Shown: positions 53,280-61,677 of the stretch, in pieces
Layout of the letters: each line of letters begins with the position of its first letter
How positions within the stretch are numbered: the stretch's first letter is position 1
Origin: Coxiellaceae bacterium
GTDB taxonomy: Bacteria > Pseudomonadota > Gammaproteobacteria > Coxiellales > Coxiellaceae
NCBI GenBank assembly: GCA_029210045.1
Contig: JARGNX010000013.1
Span: forward strand, 16,853 to 80,852
Reading direction: 5' to 3'
Length of the DNA stretch: 64,000 nt
Translations under genes and position numbers: made by a program
Notes under the pieces: generated by a model
Told to the model about the DNA's origin: nothing
Database searches by the model: none
Seen by the model: the letters and a program-made list of their open reading frames with translations, nothing else

Positions 53280-54170
53280 ATGCTCTATCAGCACATCCGT
53301 GATTTTTTTAACACACGTGATGTGCTGGAAGTGGAAACACCTTTACTCTGCCAACACGGCGTTACCGATCCTTATATCGATAGCCTGCAATCAAATGGGC
53401 GCTTTTTACAAACATCACCTGAATATGCCATGAAAAGACTATTAGCTTCGGGCAGTGGTGATATTTATCAAATCTGTAAAGCCTTTCGCCAAGACGAAGC
53501 GGGGCATTTACATAACCCTGAATTCACCCTACTGGAGTGGTATCGCACCGGCTATGATCACCACCAATTAATGGGTGAAGTCGAACAATTAGTCAGCGAA
53601 GCTCTAGCACTACCAACTTTTAAACGTTTCAGCTATGCAGACTGCTTTCAACAGCTCCTATCAATTGATCCATTTAACTGTGACGTCGATCAACTGCAAC
53701 AACTAGCACAACAACACAACATTCACTGCCAAGCCAATAGCATGCCTAATACTGTCGATGACTGGCTGCAACTATTGCTCAGTTATTGCATAGAGCCACA
53801 ATTAGCCAAACTCGGCCCAACCTTTATCTATGATTTCCCTGCCAGCCAATCAGCACTGGCACAACTTGACCCTAACAACCCAACAATTGCACAACGCTTT
53901 GAGCTGTATATTAATGGCGTTGAATTAGCCAACGGCTTTCATGAACTCACCGACGCACAACAACAACTGCAACGCTTCGAAATCAACAACCAACTACGTA
54001 AACAAATGAACAAACCCGCAATACATATTGATCAATATCTCATCGATGCACTGCATCACGGCTTGCCCGCTTGTGCCGGAGTTGCTCTTGGCATAGACCG
54101 ACTGTTGATGCTACAGTCAAACAGTCAAAAAATTGGTGATATATTGAGCTTTGATTGGTCACATGCTTAA
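53280..54170 (+). CDS. epmA: EF-P lysine lysyltransferase EpmA
   Basis: A stand-alone class II lysyl-tRNA synthetase core (296 residues) that attaches beta-lysine to Lys34 of EF-P. Motif 1 is in VLEVETPLL, motif 2 is FRQDEAGHLHNPEFTLLEWY, and motif 3 is GVALGIDRLLML; the product lacks a tRNA anticodon domain, as expected. The ATG at 53280 gives an N terminus about 20 residues shorter than E. coli EpmA. The in-frame sequence upstream (ALQARA) looks homologous but has no ATG, GTG or TTG, so a rare start codon is possible. Confidence 0.92.
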   Translation: MLYQHIRDFFNTRDVLEVETPLLCQHGVTDPYIDSLQSNGRFLQTSPEYAMKRLLASGSGDIYQICKAFRQDEAGHLHNPEFTLLEWYRTGYDHHQLMGEVEQLVSEALALPTFKRFSYADCFQQLLSIDPFNCDVDQLQQLAQQHNIHCQANSMPNTVDDWLQLLLSYCIEPQLAKLGPTFIYDFPASQSALAQLDPNNPTIAQRFELYINGVELANGFHELTDAQQQLQRFEINNQLRKQMNKPAIHIDQYLIDALHHGLPACAGVALGIDRLLMLQSNSQKIGDILSFDWSHA

Positions 54171-54211
54171 TATATACTAATGATGAATTCCATTCACACG
54201 GAGGTTTTTGC

Positions 54212-54667
54212 ATGGATAAGTTTACTCGCCCGAGTAATGTAACGACGGCTATACAATTACTGTATATCACGCTGATCATTTCTTTTGTTTGCGGCATTAT
54301 TAATGTCATTAAAGTTCACAGCAATCCTGCCAGCGCACCTGGTGGCCTAAGCTTAGGGCCCATGGTAGCTATATTAATTGTCAGTTTAGTTATCTTTTGG
54401 TTCTTTTTTTATAATATCAGTCGCGGCCGCAACTGGGCTCGCATCATTTACTTAATCCTATTTATCTTAGGCATTCTTAGCACCGGCTGGCACTTAAAAA
54501 TGTACCTGCACCAAGGCATGCTGATTTCTTTAGCCACCCTGGTAAACTATGTGCTTGGCATTGTCGCCATCGTGCTACTTTTCACCTCAGAGAGCAATGC
54601 TTGGTTTAAAAAACCAAATAAACCAACCAATGCACCCGAGGACACAGATGAACCCAACCCCTCCTAA
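54212..54667 (+). CDS. Four-helix membrane protein, single-module member of the NWAR family
   Basis: 151 residues with four hydrophobic segments. It is the shortest member of a family repeated through the next four genes. It has GRNWARIIYLI after the second helix and LLFTSESNAWFKKP after the fourth, the same marks as the longer paralogues. GGAGG lies 7 nt before the ATG at 54212, so the upstream ATG at 54155 is not used. The family was not recognised from known domains; the protein is probably in the inner membrane. Its 3' end overlaps the next gene by 20 bp. Confidence 0.75.
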   Translation: MDKFTRPSNVTTAIQLLYITLIISFVCGIINVIKVHSNPASAPGGLSLGPMVAILIVSLVIFWFFFYNISRGRNWARIIYLILFILGILSTGWHLKMYLHQGMLISLATLVNYVLGIVAIVLLFTSESNAWFKKPNKPTNAPEDTDEPNPS

Positions 54668-55472
54668 AACGGTAGGGGTTGCCACCCAACTCATTAGCTT
54701 ATCCATACTGCTCGCTTTAGTGATCGACATGGTGAGCTATGCCAGTCAAAAGTTAAACGCCTCGCCCACCGCACACCTCATTGATGCAACCGGTTACATA
54801 CTCGTATCAGACACCGTCTCATTCTTCATTATTATGGTGCTGTGTGCTTACTTTATTTATCAAGGGAAAAATTGGGCGAGGTTATTACTGGTTTTTTATT
54901 TTTGTTTTCGCTTATTTATGCATTTCATTACCAATACAACGGAACCATTAAGCTTACTGTTAGGCGTTCTTATACTGGCCTATCTAGCTATATTAATCAT
55001 CGCCATCACGCTATTATTCACCCCTGAAGGCAATGCATGGTTTAGAGGGGAGCCACTAAAAACAAAACATAGCGTCGTCAATATCGCGATAATCATACTC
55101 ATTGTCGATATCGCCGTTTTCATTGCGATTAATGCTATAGCCTTTACCTATTTTCGCTATGAAAAAATAAATGCAATAGCCATTCCTTTCAATAGCGCCA
55201 TTGCCTTAATGATAGACACTCCCATCCACCTTGTGATTATGATTCCGATATTAATTGCACTGTGTTACAAAAAGAATTGGGCCCGTATAGCTCTGGTAAT
55301 CTATGTCATCGCTAGAATAATTTTTCATTTTTATTCCTACCCGCTCGTAACTTATACTGAATCATTTGAGTTAATGGTGTTACTATTTTTTGTTTTAAAC
55401 CTTATTGCAGCCACCTTGCTCTTTTGCCCAGAAAGCAACCGATGGTTTAAGCCATGCCAACCACAACAATAA
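54648..55472 (+). CDS. NWAR-family membrane protein, two modules
   Basis: 274 residues from the ATG at 54648 (GAGG upstream), with eight hydrophobic segments arranged as two copies of the four-helix unit. Module 1 has QGKNWARLLLVFY and ITLLFTPEGNAWFRGE; module 2 has KKNWARIALVIYV and ATLLFCPESNRWFKP. The first residues PPKTVGVATQL match the openings of the paralogues downstream. It overlaps both neighbours, so the cluster is one operon. Function unknown. Confidence 0.75.
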   Translation: MNPTPPKTVGVATQLISLSILLALVIDMVSYASQKLNASPTAHLIDATGYILVSDTVSFFIIMVLCAYFIYQGKNWARLLLVFYFCFRLFMHFITNTTEPLSLLLGVLILAYLAILIIAITLLFTPEGNAWFRGEPLKTKHSVVNIAIIILIVDIAVFIAINAIAFTYFRYEKINAIAIPFNSAIALMIDTPIHLVIMIPILIALCYKKNWARIALVIYVIARIIFHFYSYPLVTYTESFELMVLLFFVLNLIAATLLFCPESNRWFKPCQPQQ

Positions 55473-56323
55473 GCATACCGCCTCCTAAAACTATTAAGAT
55501 TGCCATTCAATTAATGGTACTAGCCTTTATTGATATATTTTTAATTTTGTTAACCAGCTACGCATCCTTTAAGTTGCTCAATTTAACACCTAACACTTAT
55601 TACACCTATAGCAACAGCAAATTACTCATTGATGCACTCTTATACTTGATTATTGTGGGTGCATCCATCTATTACATTACACAAAGAAAGTGGTGGGCTC
55701 GGATAGTATATGTGGTCTACACCCTGGGTCACGTAGCTTTAAATTACTATGCGCACACTTTATCAGGCAATACAGGTGTGGTAGATGTGCTCGTCTTTTG
55801 TTATTACCTATTACTAACGATCATTATCACATTATTGTTTACCTCAGAAAGCAACGCCTGGTTTAGAGGTGAAACACCAAAACCCCTCGACCAATCACAG
55901 CCATTAAAACGCCCAAGAGCCGTTATTTTAGCTATAGCACTTCAAATAGCTAATTTTGCACTATTTCTTGCTGCAGCAGTTTTAGCCTATTACTATTATC
56001 GCAGCGTCAATCAGCCACTGTGGCACTTATCCACTAACAGCACCCTAGAAATATTAATCGACACACCGATACATTTGTTAATTATGCTGGTTATATTAAT
56101 TAGCCTATACAGGCAAAAAAATTGGGCACGTGCCACGTATGTCATATACGTTATTTACCGTGTATTATTTCACTTCTACACGCATAACTTAATGAGCTAT
56201 ACACCGCTAATTGAAAATTTGGTCACTGGATTTTTAGTGCTCAATTTTTCCAGCTTAACCTTATTATACATACCTAGTTGCAACGCGTGGTTTAAACAGT
56301 CAACATCACGACTTAAACAATAA
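55454..56323 (+). CDS. NWAR-family membrane protein, two modules
   Basis: 289 residues. It opens with PPPKTIKIAIQLM and carries module 1 (QRKWWARIVYVVY, ITLLFTSESNAWFRGE) and module 2 (QKNWARATYVIYV, LTLLYIPSCNAWFK). In module 1 the Asn of NWAR is replaced by Trp; in module 2 the PESN motif is degenerate. The coding start overlaps the previous gene by 19 bp. Function unknown; eight predicted helices place it in the membrane. Confidence 0.75.
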   Translation: MPTTTISIPPPKTIKIAIQLMVLAFIDIFLILLTSYASFKLLNLTPNTYYTYSNSKLLIDALLYLIIVGASIYYITQRKWWARIVYVVYTLGHVALNYYAHTLSGNTGVVDVLVFCYYLLLTIIITLLFTSESNAWFRGETPKPLDQSQPLKRPRAVILAIALQIANFALFLAAAVLAYYYYRSVNQPLWHLSTNSTLEILIDTPIHLLIMLVILISLYRQKNWARATYVIYVIYRVLFHFYTHNLMSYTPLIENLVTGFLVLNFSSLTLLYIPSCNAWFKQSTSRLKQ

Positions 56324-56340
56324 AATACGGCAGTCGCTCC

Positions 56341-57183
56341 ATGACACAGTTATCAGCACCAAAAACCATCAGAGTCACCATTCAATTATTAGCGTTGAAT
56401 TTAGTAGCTGCGTTTTTTTCCACCATATCTTGCTACCTTTCTTATAAAATTATTAACGTAAAACCAGAGACCTATTATCCATTCAGTGGATTAAATTTAT
56501 TTATCGATGCTGTGGTTTACTTTATTATTTTGAGCACTTGCATCTACCAAATTAGACAAGGGAAAAATTGGGCTCGGTTTCTTTATGTGATCTATGTTGC
56601 AACACACACCGCCCTTAATCTATACACACATACCTTATTAGGCTCAACATTAATCGTAGATATCTTTGTTATAACCTACCTCACTTTGCGTGTGATTTGT
56701 ATCACCTTATTATTCACCCCAGAAAGCAATCGCTGGTTTAGGGGGGAAGAACAATTGGAACCAAGCCACTACGAACCATCAAAAAAACCAACTATTGTCA
56801 TACTTGCCATTCAATTACAAATCATCAATATGATCGTATTTACGGGCACCTATATACTGGCCTATTTTTATTATCTCAGTATTGGCCAATCGCTATGGCT
56901 AGCATCGATGAACAGCGCTATCGAACTATTCATTGATTATCCACTTTTTTTACTAGTAACAACGATAATACTCCTCGGGCTGAGCCGCAGAAAAAGTTGG
57001 GCGCGCATAGTCTTTTTAATGTACGTCATTCTCCGCTTAATCTTTCATTTTTATACTTACAATCTGCTGGGCTACACACCTTTAATCGAAACATTAGTAG
57101 CTATTTATTTTATCCTAGCTTTTGTGAGCCTAACGCTACTCTTTAGCCCCATCAGCAACCGATGGTTTTCAAAACATGAATGA
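56341..57183 (+). CDS. NWAR-family membrane protein, two modules
   Basis: 280 residues. It begins APKTIRVTIQLLAL and has module 1 (QGKNWARFLYVIY, ITLLFTPESNRWFRGE) and module 2 (RRKSWARIVFLMY, LTLLFSPISNRWF). It is most similar to the preceding gene, including the LDYP/LIDTP stretch before the sixth helix, so the pair probably arose by a recent duplication. The 3' end overlaps the next gene by 8 bp. Confidence 0.75.
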   Translation: MTQLSAPKTIRVTIQLLALNLVAAFFSTISCYLSYKIINVKPETYYPFSGLNLFIDAVVYFIILSTCIYQIRQGKNWARFLYVIYVATHTALNLYTHTLLGSTLIVDIFVITYLTLRVICITLLFTPESNRWFRGEEQLEPSHYEPSKKPTIVILAIQLQIINMIVFTGTYILAYFYYLSIGQSLWLASMNSAIELFIDYPLFLLVTTIILLGLSRRKSWARIVFLMYVILRLIFHFYTYNLLGYTPLIETLVAIYFILAFVSLTLLFSPISNRWFSKHE

Positions 57184-58057
57184 TAAATTACCTAGAACAC
57201 TTCGCATTAGTATTCAGCTGCTAGTGTTTGTATGCATCGATTGGCTTTTATTAGTCGTTCTGGACTTATTTTCTATTAACGTGGGTGACGTAACGCCTAC
57301 TCTTTTTTATCAATACACCCCTCCATTGTTAATTGCCGACTTCTTGCTATATGTCATTTTTATAACAATCATGATTTATTTTATGACCCAAAAGAAGAAC
57401 TGGGCACGTATTTTAATCATAAGCTACACACTGATCCGTTTCACGATAGACATATACATGGGCACAATATTCAAATCAACTATGCTTATCGACTTATTTA
57501 TAGTGATATATACTGTGTTGCAAATTGCCATCACCATTTTATTATTTTCTCCAGACACAAATGAGTGGTTTCGAAGTGCTGCATTAAGGCAACCTAATGC
57601 ACACTTATTCTACGGAAAAAATAACACACCAAATACCGTAATTTCAGCTATTAATATCTTTATCCTTTTAACCATTCTTTTTGTTATTATCAATTTATTA
57701 GAGTATATCAACTACCACGCTTCACCTTTGTTGCCGCATATCGCCAACATACACAACACCTGGTTTCTAGTGAAAGATATTCTTTACCATATCACTTTGT
57801 ACTGCCTTTTTATTTATGCCATATCACGCCGCATTAACTGGGCGCGCATCTTATTTTTGGTGCTTTGGTTAGCGGATATTTCATTATACCTTACCTATAT
57901 GCATTACTATACCTCCTTCAATAATACGCTGAATATACTGATTACCATCTATCAACCAATAGCATTCATCGGCTTCACGTTACTGTTTACCCCCAGCAGC
58001 AATGCATGGTTTTTACGTAAGGAAAAGCCTCCAACGACAATCGATTCGCTGCCATGA
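57176..58057 (+). CDS. NWAR-family membrane protein, two modules, most divergent copy
   Basis: 293 residues. It opens PRTLRISIQLLVF and has module 1 (QKKNWARILIISY, ITILLFSPDTNEWFRS) and module 2 (RRINWARILFLVL, FTLLFTPSSNAWFLRKE). The linker between modules is longer than in the paralogues. Its stop codon overlaps the start of the secreted-protein gene by ATGA, tying that gene to the cluster. Confidence 0.75.
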   Translation: MNDKLPRTLRISIQLLVFVCIDWLLLVVLDLFSINVGDVTPTLFYQYTPPLLIADFLLYVIFITIMIYFMTQKKNWARILIISYTLIRFTIDIYMGTIFKSTMLIDLFIVIYTVLQIAITILLFSPDTNEWFRSAALRQPNAHLFYGKNNTPNTVISAINIFILLTILFVIINLLEYINYHASPLLPHIANIHNTWFLVKDILYHITLYCLFIYAISRRINWARILFLVLWLADISLYLTYMHYYTSFNNTLNILITIYQPIAFIGFTLLFTPSSNAWFLRKEKPPTTIDSLP

Positions 58058-58401
58058 AAATAGTCAAACAGTTATCAATTGCATTGTTAATCATAGCCAC
58101 ACCAATCGCTATTGCTGATAACGTCACACTGACGATTACCAATCATACGAATACAGACTTTACCGCCAAGACACGCTTCGGCCAATATCTGGGGCGAATC
58201 ACACGAAATAATCCTGTCGTTATTTCCGCACCATTTTTACCGTTTCCAAAATATGCGGTGTCATTAGTGGGAGACAATGGATTTAATGCAGCAATTATTA
58301 ATACCGGTAACGGGCCCTATTGCAGTACGCAATTCGGGTATCATAACTGCCAATTTACGCAAGTCAGCTTTAATTCTGCTCGCTTAATAATTAATGGTTA
58401 A
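58054..58401 (+). CDS. Small secreted protein at the end of the NWAR cluster
   Basis: 115 residues with a signal peptide (1-21, ending PIAIADN) and a beta-rich mature domain. Two cysteines in the C-terminal part (GPYCSTQFGYHNCQF) could form a disulphide in the periplasm. No family was recognised. It shares an ATGA overlap with the last NWAR gene, so it may be a soluble partner of those membrane proteins. The 3' end overlaps psd by 11 bp in the convergent direction. Confidence 0.6.
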   Translation: MKIVKQLSIALLIIATPIAIADNVTLTITNHTNTDFTAKTRFGQYLGRITRNNPVVISAPFLPFPKYAVSLVGDNGFNAAIINTGNGPYCSTQFGYHNCQFTQVSFNSARLIING

Positions 58402-59269
58402 ACTCACCAATCATTTGCCCCATCTGTAACGGACTATCCGTTTTGAATTGCGGCAGCCAAGCAAAATCGGGGTGCTCTGTTAATAAAATCACAGTTGAGC
58501 CCATATTAAAACGACCCAGCTCATCACCCTGCGTTAACTGCACCTCACCTTGATCGTATTGCCAATGCGCAGGTTGATTACTGTGATTCGAATTTACGGG
58601 TCCGTGCCACACCAATTCCATATTACCAACCAACATCGCACCAACTAATATCACTGCAACACGCCCTTGGTCCGTTTCAAACAAGCATACGGTGCGCTCA
58701 TTACGACTGAACAATCCAGGGATACCCGCCACCGCTTGTTGATTAACTGAAAACAACTTACCAGGCACATAATTCATCGCGCGCAATGTGCCCGTTACTG
58801 GCATATGGATACGATGATAATCACGCGGCGATAAATATGCCGTCATAAATGCACCTTGTTGAAAATACGGCGTCCAATCATTGCCTATGCCTAACAATGA
58901 CTCAATCGTATAATCACAGCCCTTGGCCTGTAAAATAGTGCCGCGCTGTATCTTGCCATGCGCACTAATTGCACCATCAACAGGGGAAATCATTTGCCTA
59001 TTCGAACTGGCTTGAATCGGTCGCGCCCCAGGCTTTAGCTCGCGCGTAAAAAATTGATTAAAAGTCGCGTAGTGCTCGATATCAGGCTGTTTAGCCACTT
59101 GCATATCGACATTAAAGTGTTTAACAAACCAACGAATAAAGGCCGTCGTCACTGCACCCATCTTCATACGGGTCAATTTTGCCACACATTTGGTTAATAA
59201 TTTCTGCGGCACGATATATTGCACAAATAACACGCTGGACTCACCTTGGTAACTGTAATGATCGGCCAT
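58391..59269 (-). CDS. psd: Phosphatidylserine decarboxylase proenzyme
   Basis: Makes phosphatidylethanolamine at the inner membrane. About 292 residues from the ATG at 59269 (a GTG at 59287 is also in frame; neither has a clear ribosome-binding site). Motifs: NQFFTRELKPGARPI, SPVDGAI, DYHRIHMPVTG and the self-cleavage site GRFNMGSTVILL. That site has MGST in place of the more usual LGST; the Ser that becomes the pyruvoyl group is intact. Confidence 0.94.
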   Translation of the reverse strand: MADHYSYQGESSVLFVQYIVPQKLLTKCVAKLTRMKMGAVTTAFIRWFVKHFNVDMQVAKQPDIEHYATFNQFFTRELKPGARPIQASSNRQMISPVDGAISAHGKIQRGTILQAKGCDYTIESLLGIGNDWTPYFQQGAFMTAYLSPRDYHRIHMPVTGTLRAMNYVPGKLFSVNQQAVAGIPGLFSRNERTVCLFETDQGRVAVILVGAMLVGNMELVWHGPVNSNHSNQPAHWQYDQGEVQLTQGDELGRFNMGSTVILLTEHPDFAWLPQFKTDSPLQMGQMIGEFNH

Positions 59270-59310
59270 TATATGATGCAAATTCACGGGATGCCATATA
59301 AAATGATGGC

Positions 59311-60381
59311 ATGAATATTTATTTAGTCGGCGGCGCCGTACGCGACAGCTTGCTGGGACGTCCCGTTAATGAGCGCGATTGGGTAGTGGTTGGCACCAGT
59401 GTCGACGACATGTTAGCACGTGGCTTTAAACCGGTTGGCAAAGACTTCCCAGTATTTTTGCATCCGGATAGCAAAGAAGAGTACGCACTGGCGCGCACCG
59501 AAAAAAAGGTCGCGTTGGGTTATAAAGGCTTTGAATTTTATGCCAATCCCGATGTGACACTAGAGCAAGATTTAATGCGTCGTGATTTAACCATTAATGC
59601 CATTGCTCAAGACAAAGACGGTAACTTAATCGACCCTTATCATGGCCAACAAGATATTGCACAACGCGTATTGCGTCATGTATCTACCGCCTTTAGTGAA
59701 GACCCTGTAAGAATTTTACGCTTAGCGCGATTCCATGCACGCTTCCCAGACTTTAGCATCGCTGATGAAACCATCATCTTAATGAAATCCATGGTGAATA
59801 ATGGCGAAGTCGATGCTTTAGTTCCTGAACGTGTTTGGGCTGAATGCTTTAAAGCATTACAGGAAATTGAGCCATTACGTTTTTTTCAACTGCTTGATAA
59901 AATTAATGCGCTTGAAAAAGTCATGCCAAGCTTACAACTTACCACACAAAACAGCCAAGCATTAATTAAAGCCTGCATACTCAGTGACAACCCTGCTGTG
60001 CGCTTCGCAAGCTTTTGTCATACACTTGATATTGATCACATCAAACAGCTTATCAAGCAAATTAAACCACCCAAACCATTCAGTGAACTTATGCAACTGT
60101 GCGTACAGCAATTAACAACCTACCAGCAAGACACATTAAACGCTGAACAAACACTGCAACTTTTAAAAAGTTGCGACGCTATTCGGCGGCCTGAACGTTT
60201 TTTTGAGTTTATTGATGTGGCGCGCGCTTGCAGTGATAGCATGGATCATCGCAACACACTAACCGCCGCACTGCATAAAGTGCAACAAGTAAACATTCAA
60301 CCGCTGCTAGATAAAGGCTTGCAAGGTAAAGATCTCGCCAATGCCATTGATCAATTACGCCTTGAAACTCTAAAAACCTAA
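59311..60381 (+). CDS. cca: CCA-adding tRNA nucleotidyltransferase
   Basis: Repairs or adds the 3' CCA of tRNAs. The nucleotidyltransferase head is complete: YLVGGAVRDSLLGRPVNERDW, then EEYALARTEKKVALG, DLMRRDLTINAIA and the neck helix EDPVRILRLARFHARF. The 356 residues are shorter than E. coli Cca (412) and no HD phosphohydrolase motif is visible in the C-terminal part, so the metal-dependent phosphatase domain appears to be absent. It is divergent from psd and overlaps the next convergent gene by 4 bp. Confidence 0.93.
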   Translation: MNIYLVGGAVRDSLLGRPVNERDWVVVGTSVDDMLARGFKPVGKDFPVFLHPDSKEEYALARTEKKVALGYKGFEFYANPDVTLEQDLMRRDLTINAIAQDKDGNLIDPYHGQQDIAQRVLRHVSTAFSEDPVRILRLARFHARFPDFSIADETIILMKSMVNNGEVDALVPERVWAECFKALQEIEPLRFFQLLDKINALEKVMPSLQLTTQNSQALIKACILSDNPAVRFASFCHTLDIDHIKQLIKQIKPPKPFSELMQLCVQQLTTYQQDTLNAEQTLQLLKSCDAIRRPERFFEFIDVARACSDSMDHRNTLTAALHKVQQVNIQPLLDKGLQGKDLANAIDQLRLETLKT

Positions 60382-61664
60382 CCCTTTATAAAACCGCGGC
60401 TTTTATTCAACCTAACAACCCACTTCTCAGGGTTAATAGGTATACCTAGCTTTTCCCCATCATGTATTTTTTTAGCATATTTTTTCCAATGATAATCGTT
60501 ATGTATTGGGGAAGTGAATGTAAAATTCGTCGTCATATTGGCCAGCATTAATATTAAAATAAGACCACAAATAATTTTTTTAAAAATCGACTGACTAAAC
60601 CCAAAACACAATATCCAGACAATTAGCACTGATGGCAAATAAAAATACCGAGACCCCACCGTATAAGACCAGATCAATGTAGACAAAGCACCTAGTTGAC
60701 TGTAAATCGTAATAGCAACCATACCAAAAATGGCATATAGCGCACTATAAAGAAAACGCCGATAGGGTAACGCTGCATTATTACAAATAGAAAGTAACAA
60801 GCCATAGAAAATCAAACTAACGACAAGCTGTGTACTGACCACCTGTTTACTATCAAGGCTCAACTGCAATAGGCTAGGATTAATAACTGCATAATATACA
60901 GCAAGAATTTTCTGAATAACGTCCAAATCGACTGTGTGTGAATGCCCACCGATACGACTTGAATAATAGATTAACGCAGCCTGTGTAATAGCGCCAGCCA
61001 TAGCTAAGAACATCAAGGCAGCATTATGTTTGCTTCGCTGCACATACCATTTATAAACAAACAATGGTGAAGCAATAACAATCACAGGCCCAGTAAAAGC
61101 TAATAGAAATACAATTATACGATCGCACCAAGCATGCAACTTCCTCACTGGCGGACTAGCAAACAAAACAAAGAAAAATAATGGAAGAATAACCCAATTG
61201 CAGTTTGTGAGCGTGCCAAAAGGCTCGCCACTGGACGGAACTAAGATTAACGACAGCACCAGCAAGGGTTTATATGCGATATTAAAACGTTGCGACAAAA
61301 ACATATTCGCAACAAACACCGACAGCCCCAATGACAAGTAACAAAATATAGTGGGTATAATCGCATAGGGGAACCATGCCGCTATAAATGCCATCACACG
61401 CGGCAGTGTATGCAGGTAACCAGCATAAGGCTGAGCAAAACTATAAATACCTTGGTTATACATTTGCTGAAAAAATACAGTGCCGTCTTCAGCCCATAGC
61501 ATAGGATGCAGAAAGTTATCCGGCCCACGAGCATATAGCAGCACAGTGAATACCAGCAATAATATTATTCTTTGAGCAGCATTAACGTCGTCAGACTGCA
61601 AAAAGTATAAGCACTTCCTCCAGCCGTTGAATCGGCTAATGATGTAGTGTGCTGTTAATTCCAT
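60378..61664 (-). CDS. GT-C-like multi-pass membrane protein
   Basis: 428 residues with about 10-11 transmembrane helices. The first large loop holds MLWAEDGTVFFQQMYNQG (acidic pair at Glu59-Asp60) followed by YAGYLHTLPRVMAF, a layout typical of lipid-linked sugar glycosyltransferases of the GT-C fold. No specific family can be named. GAGG lies 5 nt before the ATG. It starts 13 bp after the methyltransferase gene and is probably co-transcribed. It may modify an envelope polysaccharide; that is an inference. Confidence 0.6.
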   Translation of the reverse strand: MELTAHYIISRFNGWRKCLYFLQSDDVNAAQRIILLLVFTVLLYARGPDNFLHPMLWAEDGTVFFQQMYNQGIYSFAQPYAGYLHTLPRVMAFIAAWFPYAIIPTIFCYLSLGLSVFVANMFLSQRFNIAYKPLLVLSLILVPSSGEPFGTLTNCNWVILPLFFFVLFASPPVRKLHAWCDRIIVFLLAFTGPVIVIASPLFVYKWYVQRSKHNAALMFLAMAGAITQAALIYYSSRIGGHSHTVDLDVIQKILAVYYAVINPSLLQLSLDSKQVVSTQLVVSLIFYGLLLSICNNAALPYRRFLYSALYAIFGMVAITIYSQLGALSTLIWSYTVGSRYFYLPSVLIVWILCFGFSQSIFKKIICGLILILMLANMTTNFTFTSPIHNDYHWKKYAKKIHDGEKLGIPINPEKWVVRLNKSRGFIKG

Positions 61665-61677
61665 AGGTGCCTCATAT

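Noticed and set aside
59291..59312. ATGCCAT/ATGGCAT inverted repeat at the start of cca as an operator
   Set aside because: Short arms overlapping the start codon in an AT-rich gap; no regulator or second site supports it.
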